A stretch of DNA of 64,000 bases, taken from assembly GCA_035499555.1 (NCBI GenBank), contig DATJYO010000011.1, positions 124,001 through 188,000 of the forward strand, read 5' to 3'. Both the position numbers and the translations under genes were made by a program. The DNA comes from Bog-159 sp035499555. Lineage in GTDB: Bacteria; Acidobacteriota; Terriglobia; Bryobacterales; Bryobacteraceae. Below, piece by piece: positions 17,122 through 24,713 of this stretch (position 1 is the first letter of the stretch; the number at the start of each line of letters is the position of its first letter). The notes beneath the pieces are model-generated. The model did no database searches. It saw only the letters and a list, made by a program, of their open reading frames with translations, and was not told the DNA's origin.

Positions 17122-17877
17122 ATGCTTCCCGATCTGGAACTGGCGATCCGGTTGCAAGAGCTTGACAACAGAGTAACCGAATTAACCCGTGAGATCGCCG
17201 CGCTTCCCAAACACATAGCCGAAATCGAAAAGAAACTGGAAAGTCACACGCGCAAGCTGGAAGCGGACCGCGCCGCGCTGGCCGGCAATCAGAAGGACCG
17301 CAAGAAAACCGAAGGCGACATTCAGGTGCAGGAGCAGAAGATCGCGAAGCTGCGCGACCAGATGCTGGGCGCCAAAACCAACGACCAGTACCGCGCCTTC
17401 CAGCACGAGATCGAATTCTGCGAAAAGGAAATCCGCCGCGCCGAGGATCACATCCTGGAGCTGATGGCCGAATCCGAGCCGCTCGATAAGAACGTCAAGG
17501 CTGCGGAACTGGCCCTCAAGCAGGAAAAGACGCAGGTGGACGCCGAAAAACAGCAGGCCATGGCCCGCACCGCCGAAGACAAGAAGGCGCTGGAGCTGAT
17601 CCGCCAGGAGCGCGCGGTGGCGGTCGGCGGGCTCAGCGCCGGCGTCTACCGCCAGTATGAGCGCATTCGCAAGATGCGCCAGGGCGTCGCCATTGCCGAG
17701 GCGGTCGATGGACGTTGCAGCGCCTGCCACATGGCTATGCGCCTCCAGTTCTTTCAGGATCTGAAGCGGGGCGACCAGGTGATGCACTGCGAGAGCTGCA
17801 GCCGGATCCTTTACTACGCGCCGCCGGCCGCCATGGAAGACTTGACCGGCGAATCGGCGTCCGCATTGCCGGGCTAG
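17122..17877 (+). CDS. Coiled-coil zinc-ribbon protein (CT398/DUF164 family)
   Basis: The 251-residue product has a long coiled coil (about residues 10-185) followed by a C4 zinc ribbon: CSACHM and CESCSR, about 35 residues apart. This layout matches the CT398-like family, which in Chlamydia and actinobacteria is linked to sigma-54/flagellar factors or nucleic-acid interactions; the role here is unknown. The conserved QYRAFQHEIEFCEKEI segment of the hairpin is present. It lies 72 bases after aspS on the same strand. Confidence 0.85.
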   Translation: MLPDLELAIRLQELDNRVTELTREIAALPKHIAEIEKKLESHTRKLEADRAALAGNQKDRKKTEGDIQVQEQKIAKLRDQMLGAKTNDQYRAFQHEIEFCEKEIRRAEDHILELMAESEPLDKNVKAAELALKQEKTQVDAEKQQAMARTAEDKKALELIRQERAVAVGGLSAGVYRQYERIRKMRQGVAIAEAVDGRCSACHMAMRLQFFQDLKRGDQVMHCESCSRILYYAPPAAMEDLTGESASALPG

Positions 17878-17880
17878 CAG

Positions 17881-18447
17881 CTAGGAACGCGACTTGTGCG
17901 CCATGCGCACGGTCTTGCCGGAAGCCACCGGTTCCTTCAGCAGGGTCTCGATCTCCTCGCGGATATTCTTTTCCTGGTCCTTGAAGAAATCGTCGCCGCC
18001 GTTGGCCTGCGCGCGGATGACGCGGTTCCGGTCGATAAAGATCAGCTCGGGGACGTAATTCGGCTTGGCGAGCGACGCCTGCTCGTACTCGAGCACCGAG
18101 TCGCGGTCCGCCGATCCTACCGGAAACGTGGGCCGGAACTGCGCAATGAAGCCCGGCACCAGCTCAGGGGCATTCGGATTGAAAGCGGCGGCCAGGACCT
18201 GCACCCCCTTGGACGCGTACTCGTTCTGGATGACGCTCAGTAATTGCGTCGTGTGCTGGCAGTGCGGACACGTCGTCGAGATGAACGCCAGCACCACGAC
18301 CTTGCCGGCGTACCGGCTCAACAGGAGCTGGCGGCCGTTAGGCATGGTGATCGCGAATTCGCCCGCCGGACGCGGTAGTTGTTGCGCTGACGCTACGAAG
18401 GTAGCCAGAAGAAGGGCAAAAGGCAGGAGTGAGTGCCGGAATCGCAT
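17881..18447 (-). CDS. Exported thioredoxin-fold (TlpA/AhpC-TSA) protein
   Basis: The 188-residue product has a signal peptide (LLPFALLLATFVASAQQ) and a redoxin fold with the motif FISTTCPHCQ (CPHC) followed by the QVLAAAFNP strand. The CPHC motif, rather than CPPC, points to an oxidising or thiol-peroxidase-like environment. ATG 18447 is preferred over 18474 because it puts the basic n-region right before the hydrophobic core. It converges on the zinc-ribbon gene with a 3-base gap. Confidence 0.78.
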   Translation of the reverse strand: MRFRHSLLPFALLLATFVASAQQLPRPAGEFAITMPNGRQLLLSRYAGKVVVLAFISTTCPHCQHTTQLLSVIQNEYASKGVQVLAAAFNPNAPELVPGFIAQFRPTFPVGSADRDSVLEYEQASLAKPNYVPELIFIDRNRVIRAQANGGDDFFKDQEKNIREEIETLLKEPVASGKTVRMAHKSRS

Positions 18448-18548
18448 ATATAGCCAGTGTACCGCAACCCCCATTCCGCAAGCCGCACCATGCGCCCGGG
18501 TGCGGTTGGGCCCGCCGCAGCGTTGGCTTCTAACCCCGGCCGGGGCGA

Positions 18549-18719
18549 CTAAGCCACTTTTCGGACTTTGGAGATCACCGCAGCCAATTCCGGAGGACGC
18601 CGGAGGCGAATCAATCGTATCTCTTCCAGAAGTCGAATGGCCTTGTCGAGCTCTGTGCGTCGCTGATGGAGCATCAGCAATTGTGCGTTCGGGGGAGGAA
18701 GTACGCGCTCAAGAGACAT
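18549..18719 (-). CDS. Small protein of 56 residues, unknown function
   Basis: An ATG at 18719 opens a 56-codon frame ending in TAG at 18549-18551. The product begins MSLERVLPPPNAQLL and continues with a charged amphipathic helix (HQRRTELDKAIRLLEEI) and a basic C-terminus. The composition, heptad-like spacing and an AAGGAG sequence 15 bases upstream argue for a real gene, although that spacing is longer than ideal. It is divergent from the ADOP permease. Without it, 18448-18930 would be a 483-base gap. I do not recognise the family. Confidence 0.5.
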   Translation of the reverse strand: MSLERVLPPPNAQLLMLHQRRTELDKAIRLLEEIRLIRLRRPPELAAVISKVRKVA

Positions 18720-18754
18720 TGATGGTCAGGAAAGCTCCTTTTTACACCTAGGTA

Positions 18755-18774
18755 TACCCCTATACTATAGGGTA
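18755..18774. promoter_or_regulatory. Near-perfect AT-rich palindrome in divergent intergenic region
   Basis: The sequence taccccTATACTATAGGGTA is an inverted repeat (TACCC(C)TATA / TATAGGGTA) with one unmatched C. A related half-site (ccctatac) recurs at 18800-18806. It lies between the divergent 56-residue gene and the ADOP permease gene, where an operator would be expected. The region is visibly more AT-rich than the surrounding coding DNA. Confidence 0.45.
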
Positions 18775-18930
18775 AATCTTAGGTTTAACGTAGAATCATC
18801 CCTATACAAACCCCCCAAATGCGGGTAAACGCCAAACTCTTCTGAGGGCGGCCGGGAACTGGCGATAAACTACCCGACGATACCGGTGCCGGCGGGGCTG
18901 GTTCCGCCCCCTGCGTGCCATAATCCATCT

Positions 18931-21363
18931 ATGCGGCGAGCTTTGCGACTTCTGCGCAAGAACCCCGGTTTCACCCTGGCGGCGACCATCACTCTGGCCC
19001 TGGGCATCGGCGCCAACACCGCCGTCTTCTCTGTCCTCAATGCCATGCTCTTGCACGGCATCCCTTTCCGCGACCCGCAGCGGCTGGTCATGGTCTGGGA
19101 AGCCAATCCCGCACTCGACAGCCTGGTAGCCGAGCGCATCCAGACCTGCCTGCAGAACTTCCTCGAATGGCGCGCGCAGAACCGCGTCTTCGAAGACCTC
19201 GCGTTCTTCCGCTACAGCAGCGTGAATCTCACCGGCGGCGACAAGCCCGAACAGGTTCTGGCCGCTCCCGTCTCACCCGGCTTCTTCGACCTGGTCGGTG
19301 CCCGCGGGCTGTTGGGCCGTGCCTTCACGCCGCAGGAATCCGAGCCCGGCCGGAACGACGTGGTAGTCCTCAGCGACGGCATCTATCGGCGCCGGTTCGG
19401 CGGCAGCCCCGGTATCCTGGGCCAACGCATTATGATCAACGGTGCGCCGCATACGGTGATCGGCGTGCTGCCGCGCAGCTTTCATCTGCCGTCTTTTCGC
19501 GCCGGATCCGAAGAATTCAAACCCGAAGTTTGGCTGCCCGCCGATATCGATCCTGCGCGCAACCAGGCGTCGATCGACGAGCGCCGCCTTTACACACTGG
19601 GGCGGCTAAAGGCCGGCGTGTCGCTCGCCCGCGCCCGCGCGGATATGGCCGTGATCGGCAAACGCCTGGAAGAGAAGTACCCCAAATTAGACCGGACCTG
19701 GGCCACCAGCGTTTTCCCGCTTTCGATCGAAAACCTGGGAGAAGACATGCGGCGCACCTTGCTGGTTTTACAATGCGCGGTGGTCTTCGTGCTGTTGATC
19801 GCCTGCGCCAACGTGATCAATCTCCAGCTTTCGCGGGCCGCGAGCCGGGAGAAGGAGATGGCGGTCCGCACGGCGCTGGGCGCCGGACGTTGGCGGGTCG
19901 TGCGGCAGGTGCTGGTCGAAAGCCTGCTCCTGAGCGCCCTGGGTGGCCTGGCAGGCGTTCTACTGGCGCATTGGGGCATCGTGGGCATGGTGGCGCTGGC
20001 GCCCGGCGACATCCACAATCTGGAAGACCTCGGCATCGATTCCGGCGTGCTGGCGTTCACTTTGGCGATCACGGTTCTCACCGGACTTCTGTTCGGCGCC
20101 GCACCCGCGATCCTGGCCGCGCGCCAGGATCCCAACGACGCGCTCCGCCGCGGCGGCCGATGGGGTGAAGGCGGTGTCTCGGCGCGCATCCGCCGCGCCC
20201 TGGTGGTTGCGGAGGTCGCGCTGTCCATGGTCCTGCTGGCCGGCGCCGGGCTGATGGTCCGCAGCCTCCAATCCGTGGTGCGCTTGACCCCCGGCTTCCG
20301 CGCCGATCACCTGCTCACCATGATGATCAACCTGCGCCCCGATCGTTACACCAAAGCGGAGCAAGGGGATGCCTTCGTAAACGATCTCCTGGAGCGCACC
20401 GGCCGCTTGCCGGGCGTGCAGTCCGCGGCGGTGGTGAACGATCTGCCGATGGAGCGCATCCAGATGGGTGCGTTTCGCGTGGAAGGCCGGCCGGTTCCCC
20501 TGCCCGGGCATGAACTGGTCGCGGACGATCGCTTCGCCAGCGAGAATTACATAGCCACCATGGGCACTCCCATGCTCGCGGGACGCGGTTTCACGCGCGC
20601 CGAGGCCGAAGCGCAGAATCCCACCGAAGTCATTCTGAACGAGACTTTGGCGCGCAAGCTGTTCCCCGGCCGGAATCCGGTGGGCCAGGTATTGCACTCG
20701 ACGCGGGAAAGCGGACCGGGCACATGGCGCCGCACGGTGATCGGCATCGTGGGCGATACCCGCCAACTCGGGCTCGACGCTCCGCCGCGCGCCGAGATGT
20801 TCTTTCCCTCGCGCCGCCAGTTCCCCAGCTTCGCGCTGGTCGTGCGCACCGCCGGCGATCCCATGCGCCTGGCCTCAGCGGTTACCGCGCAGGTCTGGGC
20901 CATCGACAAGGACCAGCCGGTGAATGACGTGCAGGCGATGGACCACGTCGTCGACGACACCATCTCGCAACGGCGCTTCAACATGCTGCTGCTGTCCGTC
21001 TTCGCCGCCGTGGCACTGGCGCTCGCCGCGGTCGGCATCTATGGCGTGCTGGCCTACTCGGTCAGCCGCCGCACTCAGGAGATCGGCATCCGCATGGCTC
21101 TGGGCGCTCAGACCGGCGACGTGGTGCGCATGATCGGCCGGGAAGCGCTCGTGTTGATCGCCGCCGGCATCGGCCTCGGTTTTGCCGGGGCGCTGGCGCT
21201 CACCCGCCTGATGACCAGCCTTCTGTTCGGCGTCAAGCCCGCCGACGCCGCCACCTTCGCCGCCGTTCCGGTAGTTTTGGCCAGCGTGGCACTGGCCGCC
21301 TGCTACCTTCCCGCGCGCCGCGCCGCGAACGTCGATCCAACCGTGGCCTTGCACTACGAATAG
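18931..21363 (+). CDS. ADOP-family ABC permease (MacB/FtsX-like)
   Basis: The 810-residue product has the acidobacterial duplicated orphaned permease (ADOP) layout. It has an N-terminal helix (RRALRLLRKNPGFTL), a first MacB-PCD periplasmic domain, a first FtsX domain with three helices (around LLIACANVINLQLSRAASRE), a second periplasmic domain and a second FtsX domain. The latter contains RRTQEIGIRMALGAQTGDV and ends with PARRAANVDPTVALHYE. Such permeases lack an adjacent ATPase gene, as here, and are numerous in Acidobacteriota. Function may be macrolide/lipoprotein-type export or mechanotransmission. ATG 18931 removes 15 non-homologous residues from a possible earlier start at 18886. Confidence 0.9.
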   Translation: MRRALRLLRKNPGFTLAATITLALGIGANTAVFSVLNAMLLHGIPFRDPQRLVMVWEANPALDSLVAERIQTCLQNFLEWRAQNRVFEDLAFFRYSSVNLTGGDKPEQVLAAPVSPGFFDLVGARGLLGRAFTPQESEPGRNDVVVLSDGIYRRRFGGSPGILGQRIMINGAPHTVIGVLPRSFHLPSFRAGSEEFKPEVWLPADIDPARNQASIDERRLYTLGRLKAGVSLARARADMAVIGKRLEEKYPKLDRTWATSVFPLSIENLGEDMRRTLLVLQCAVVFVLLIACANVINLQLSRAASREKEMAVRTALGAGRWRVVRQVLVESLLLSALGGLAGVLLAHWGIVGMVALAPGDIHNLEDLGIDSGVLAFTLAITVLTGLLFGAAPAILAARQDPNDALRRGGRWGEGGVSARIRRALVVAEVALSMVLLAGAGLMVRSLQSVVRLTPGFRADHLLTMMINLRPDRYTKAEQGDAFVNDLLERTGRLPGVQSAAVVNDLPMERIQMGAFRVEGRPVPLPGHELVADDRFASENYIATMGTPMLAGRGFTRAEAEAQNPTEVILNETLARKLFPGRNPVGQVLHSTRESGPGTWRRTVIGIVGDTRQLGLDAPPRAEMFFPSRRQFPSFALVVRTAGDPMRLASAVTAQVWAIDKDQPVNDVQAMDHVVDDTISQRRFNMLLLSVFAAVALALAAVGIYGVLAYSVSRRTQEIGIRMALGAQTGDVVRMIGREALVLIAAGIGLGFAGALALTRLMTSLLFGVKPADAATFAAVPVVLASVALAACYLPARRAANVDPTVALHYE

Positions 21364-21374
21364 CCCGGCATTAT

Positions 21375-21403
21375 GCCCCACCTCCAGGGTGGGGCTAATT
21401 TTT
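21375..21403 (+). terminator. Rho-independent terminator after the ADOP permease
   Basis: An 8-bp stem GCCCCACC / GGTGGGGC (21375-21382 and 21388-21395) with a 5-base loop is followed by taattttt. It lies 11 bases beyond the permease stop codon, in the right orientation and with a U-tract. Confidence 0.75.
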
Positions 21404-21643
21404 CAACGGGCCTGTGGAAAAACCTGTGAAAACGCGCGCCTCGGGAAAGCCAAACTCAATGTTCGTAAAGACTTCGTAACAGACTGCACTGTGATACAGC
21501 ATACCCGAAACAGGTCGGTAAGGCCCTTATAAAACAATAGCTTATCCCCTCATAAAGCGCTTACGTACAGCGCCCAAGGGCAAGAATGCAGCCGAAATGG
21601 CAACAATTCGAAATCGCGCCGCGCCACCTGTGAGTAACGCAGA
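21404..21643. other. Intergenic stretch without a recognised gene
   Basis: These 240 bases between the terminator and the EtfA-like stop codon hold no convincing reading frame. The left end contains two close direct copies of cctgtggaaaa / cctgtgaaaa. The middle is AT-richer than the flanks (ccttataaaacaatagcttatcccctcataaag). Nothing identifies an origin or an RNA gene. Confidence 0.4.
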
Positions 21644-22699
21644 TCAGGCCGTGGCCAGTTCCCGCTCGCGCGCCAGCAGCGCATTCAACTGCTCCAGCAC
21701 CGCGAAGGCATCCGCCACGTACAAAACATCCGCCTTCCCGCGCGCCCAGCCGCAGTTGGGATCCAGGTTGATTGCCCGCCGCTCGTTGATGAAGCGCCAG
21801 CCCACCACGTGCGGCTCTTCCCCGTGACAGCAGGTAGCCAGTCCCTTGGGATGCCGCGGCGTCGACCCGGTCTGGCCCACCTGGTTCAGATGGGTCATGA
21901 ACGGCAGCACCGCCTGGCCTTCGCCGCTCAGATCCACCAGCGACTTGCTTCCGCCGAGGGAAGCGTGCGCCAGTTGCAGAAATCCCAGGATCAGCCGGCC
22001 GGCATCCTCCACGTGCGTCTGCCCGTCGGCCTGCTTTTTGGTCCAGCCGGCACCCGCCACCAGGAGCAGCTCCGCCTCCGGACGAATGGTCTGCTGATCG
22101 GTCTGCGGCGTGCGCCACCCCTGGAACGCCGTCCGCCGCAGGCGATCGTCCACCGGCACGGCCACGTTTTCCACGGCCGCCTGTCCCGCGGCGCCCTGCC
22201 ACGGTTCGATCGATCCCGGCTCCACCACGATGAACCAGGGCCGCGCCGTGCGCTCCAGCACGCCCTCGATCCGCTGCCGGTAATACCAGCGCGTCACCAC
22301 CACCGCGCCGGATGCCACCCCGGCCGCCATCACGTGCGTGTCCGCGCGGCCGTGCAGCCGCTGCGCCACGCCCGCCAGGCACCGCGCCCAGCGCGAAGTC
22401 TGCGGCGCGACCACCAGCGTCGCACCGGCGGCCCGCACCAGCGCCTCGGCCGCCGCCGCATCCGTGGCATAACGCGCCGTCGCGAAATCGCCGCCCGTCA
22501 CCGCCAGGAACCGTTCCGCGCCGCAGCCCGCGACTGCGTCCGCCGCCGCCTGCGCATCGCCGGCCGCCACCAGTCCCGCGACCAGGCGCGCGTCCGGCAA
22601 CTCCCGCCGCAGCGCGACGGCCGCCGCCAACGCTTCCCGCGCGGCTTTCGAAAGTCCTCCGCCCTCTTCGCCATGCGCCAGAAACAGGATCGTTTCCAT
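21644..22699 (-). CDS. Electron transfer flavoprotein alpha subunit-like protein (divergent)
   Basis: The 351-residue product has the ETF alpha plan: an N-terminal adenine-nucleotide alpha-hydrolase-like domain (METILFLAHGEEGG) and a C-terminal FAD-binding domain. In the latter, LLLVAGAGWTKK, LGGSKSLVD, QVGQTGS, RAINLDPN and YVADAFAVLEQL align with the classical gGRG, GaSR.vvD, QVGQTG, aINkDp and vADyg segments. The usual LYIACGISGAIQH stretch is replaced by GLATCCHGEEPHVVGW, so the flavin environment is altered. It starts 1 base after the beta subunit gene ends, a clear operon. No acyl-CoA dehydrogenase, FixC or ETF-quinone oxidoreductase gene is next to it, so the electron donor and acceptor are unknown. 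Confidence 0.78.
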   Translation of the reverse strand: METILFLAHGEEGGGLSKAAREALAAAVALRRELPDARLVAGLVAAGDAQAAADAVAGCGAERFLAVTGGDFATARYATDAAAAEALVRAAGATLVVAPQTSRWARCLAGVAQRLHGRADTHVMAAGVASGAVVVTRWYYRQRIEGVLERTARPWFIVVEPGSIEPWQGAAGQAAVENVAVPVDDRLRRTAFQGWRTPQTDQQTIRPEAELLLVAGAGWTKKQADGQTHVEDAGRLILGFLQLAHASLGGSKSLVDLSGEGQAVLPFMTHLNQVGQTGSTPRHPKGLATCCHGEEPHVVGWRFINERRAINLDPNCGWARGKADVLYVADAFAVLEQLNALLARERELATA

Positions 22700-22700
22700 C

Positions 22701-23492
22701 TCAACCCCTCCCTATCCAGGCCGCGATCTCTTGCGCAATCTCGGCCGGGGGCATATCTTTCACGATGCGGGTCGCGCGCTGCTGCCGGGGCGCAGCGGCG
22801 CTCAGGAACCGCGCGCCCTCCGTCCCCGGACGGAACGGTTTGGCCTTTTGCAGCGCCGGCATCACGCCCCGCAGGTTGGCCATGCCGGTCTGCGGATTGT
22901 TGCGCGGCTCCGCCAGGCTGCCGGTGGCCCATGCCAGCACCGCCGGCGGCCCCGCGCACACCGACACCTGGTGCCGTCCGCCTTCTACCCGCTCCAGGAT
23001 CTCCAGCGCGCCGTCTGCGCGGACCCGCAGCTCATCCACGCCTTGAAACTGGTCCAGGATGTCCAGTTGCTCGCCTACCATCTGCAGGGTGGCCCCGGCG
23101 CCGCGCGACGCCGATTCCCAGCCGCCGAACAGGAGGAGCCGCGCCAGGTCCAGCCCGGGAATCCCCCGCACCGCGTCCGCCAGTGCGGCAGCGATCTCGT
23201 GTGCTTCGGTGAAGCCGCCGGCTGGTCCATCCACCGCCACGAACTCGAAGGGCGCCTTCTGCGCCACCGTCATCATGACCTGCTGCAGCTTGGCTTTCGG
23301 CCCCACGCTGACCAGCCAGACCTGGCCGCCCAGCCGCGCCGCCTCGTACAGCGCATGGGCTGCCCAGGGATCGAGAATCGCCGGCAGCATCGCCTCGTTC
23401 TTCAACGCTACGCCGGACGGGCCGCTCACCGGCTCCAGCGTCTGCAAGGGGTCGGGCACAATGCCCGCGCAAACCACGATCTGAAATTGCAT
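22701..23492 (-). CDS. Electron transfer flavoprotein beta subunit-like protein
   Basis: The 263-residue product starts MQFQIVVCAGIVPDPLQT and contains ILDPWAAHALYEAARLGG, the ETF-beta equivalent of N(pe)yDeyAleaAlrlke, plus a C-terminal LRGVMPALQKAKPF segment matching the family's P.lR.imkAkkkp region. The middle nucleotide-binding part is less conserved than usual. ATG 23492 is preferred to 23504 by similarity to family N-termini. It is the first gene of a two-gene operon with the alpha-like subunit; 23493-23574 forms a short AT-rich divergent promoter region toward the CPCC protein gene. Confidence 0.78.
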   Translation of the reverse strand: MQFQIVVCAGIVPDPLQTLEPVSGPSGVALKNEAMLPAILDPWAAHALYEAARLGGQVWLVSVGPKAKLQQVMMTVAQKAPFEFVAVDGPAGGFTEAHEIAAALADAVRGIPGLDLARLLLFGGWESASRGAGATLQMVGEQLDILDQFQGVDELRVRADGALEILERVEGGRHQVSVCAGPPAVLAWATGSLAEPRNNPQTGMANLRGVMPALQKAKPFRPGTEGARFLSAAAPRQQRATRIVKDMPPAEIAQEIAAWIGRG

Positions 23493-23574
23493 ATTTATAC
23501 ACATTATATTCAGATCTTGATTGCTTATTCGCCCCCGAGCTGGGGAGTCCGCCCGGTGTTACGATAAACGCTAT

Positions 23575-23877
23575 ATGCCGCACACTCTGATTGAAGTGGA
23601 GTGCCCCTGCTGCCAGGCCATCCTGAAAATCGACGTGGAGACGCGGGCCGTCATCACTCACACGGTACCCGAAAAGCCCCCCGCCATCGAAGACCTCGCC
23701 GCAGCCGTAGCCAAGCTCAAAGGCGAGGCCGGCCGCCGCGACGAGGTGTTCCGCAAGCAGGTGGAAGCCGAGAAATCCCACGGCAAAGTCCTGGCAAAGA
23801 AATTCGACGAACTGCTGCGCCAGGCCAAAGAGAATCCCGACGTGACACCCCCGCGCCGCGACATCGACCTGGATTGA
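23575..23877 (+). CDS. Small CPCC-motif protein with C-terminal helix, unknown function
   Basis: The 100-residue product begins MPHTLIEVECPCCQAILKID, a zinc-ribbon-like N-terminus with only one CxxC-type cluster (C-P-C-C). A charged helical region follows (DLAAAVAKLKGEAGRRDEVF, then HGKVLAKKFDELLRQAKE). A dimeric metal site is possible. The gene lies 50 bases upstream of thiG on the same strand and may share its transcript. The family is unnamed to my knowledge. Confidence 0.7.
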   Translation: MPHTLIEVECPCCQAILKIDVETRAVITHTVPEKPPAIEDLAAAVAKLKGEAGRRDEVFRKQVEAEKSHGKVLAKKFDELLRQAKENPDVTPPRRDIDLD

Positions 23878-23927
23878 AACCGGCCCCGCCGCGCAGTACG
23901 CCGCTGCCTTCTCCTACAATGGAATTT

Positions 23928-24710
23928 ATGTCCGACACTCCACTGACAATCGCCGGCCGTGTGTTCCGCTCCCGCCTCATCGTGGGGACCGGCAAGTACC
24001 GCAGTTTTCCTGAAATGGCCCGCTGCCACCAGGCCACCGGCGCCGAAATGGTTACCGTGGCCGTCCGCCGGGTCAATCTCACCGACCGGTCCAAAGAGTC
24101 CCTGCTTGATTACATCGACCGCGACAAGATATTCATCCTGCCCAACACCGCCGGTTGCTACACCGCGGACGAGGCCGTCCGGACTGCGCGCCTGGCCCGC
24201 GAGGTAGGCCTCTCCAATTGGATCAAGCTGGAAGTCATCGGCGACGAAAAAACCTTGTTCCCCGACAACGAGGGCCTGCTGGAGGCCACCCGCACGCTGG
24301 TCAAGGAAGGTTTCGTGGTGCTGCCGTACACCAACGACGACGTCGTGAATGCGCGCAAGCTGATGGATGCCGGCGCCGCCGCCGTCATGCCACTGGCCGC
24401 GCCCATCGGCTCCGGCATGGGCGTGCAGAACGCCGCGAACCTGCGCATTCTGCGCGAAATGATCACTACCGTGCCGCTCATCGTGGATGCGGGCGTGGGC
24501 ACCGCCTCCGACGCCGCCGTTGCCATGGAACTGGGCGCCGATGGCGTCCTGATGAACACCGCCATCGCCGCCGCCGAAGACGCGGAGTCCATGGCCCGGG
24601 CCATGAAACTGGCCGTCGAAGCCGGACGCCTCGCCTACCTGGCCGGCCGCATGCCCAGGAAGCTTTACGCCAGCGCCAGCAGTCCCCTGACCGGGGTAGT
24701 GGGAGCGTGA
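23928..24710 (+). CDS. thiG: Thiazole synthase
   Basis: The 260-residue product is ThiG, which condenses deoxyxylulose phosphate, dehydroglycine and ThiS-thiocarboxylate to form the thiazole phosphate of thiamin. Characteristic segments are RLIVGTGKY, the Schiff-base lysine in NWIKLEVIGD, MPLAAPIGSG and the phosphate-binding VDAGVGTASDA and GADGVLMNTAIA. An in-frame ATG 9 bases upstream is an alternative start. No thiS, thiH/O, thiE or TPP riboswitch is adjacent. The last 138 bases before the stop (24569-24706) recur 3,182 bases downstream at 97% identity, so the 3' end present here may not be the original one. Confidence 0.95.
   Translation: MSDTPLTIAGRVFRSRLIVGTGKYRSFPEMARCHQATGAEMVTVAVRRVNLTDRSKESLLDYIDRDKIFILPNTAGCYTADEAVRTARLAREVGLSNWIKLEVIGDEKTLFPDNEGLLEATRTLVKEGFVVLPYTNDDVVNARKLMDAGAAAVMPLAAPIGSGMGVQNAANLRILREMITTVPLIVDAGVGTASDAAVAMELGADGVLMNTAIAAAEDAESMARAMKLAVEAGRLAYLAGRMPRKLYASASSPLTGVVGA
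24569..24706 (+). repeat. Left copy of 138-bp direct repeat (3' end of thiG)
   Basis: This segment encodes the last ~46 residues of ThiG. It matches 27751-27888 with 4 mismatches in 138 bases, all in the second half. The match ends 2 bases before the thiG stop codon, and the opposite-strand PD40 gene ends only 8 bases beyond the boundary. It is read as the left boundary of an inserted segment. Confidence 0.9.
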
Positions 24711-24713
24711 AGA

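Noticed and set aside
15301..17157. 618-codon minus-strand frame opposite aspS
   Set aside because: Antisense shadow; aspS class II motifs are complete on the plus strand.
21404..21440. cctgtggaaaa-type repeats resembling DnaA boxes, considered as an origin
   Set aside because: Only two imperfect copies, no dnaA, dnaN, gyrB or parAB nearby, and no AT-rich unwinding region of adequate length.
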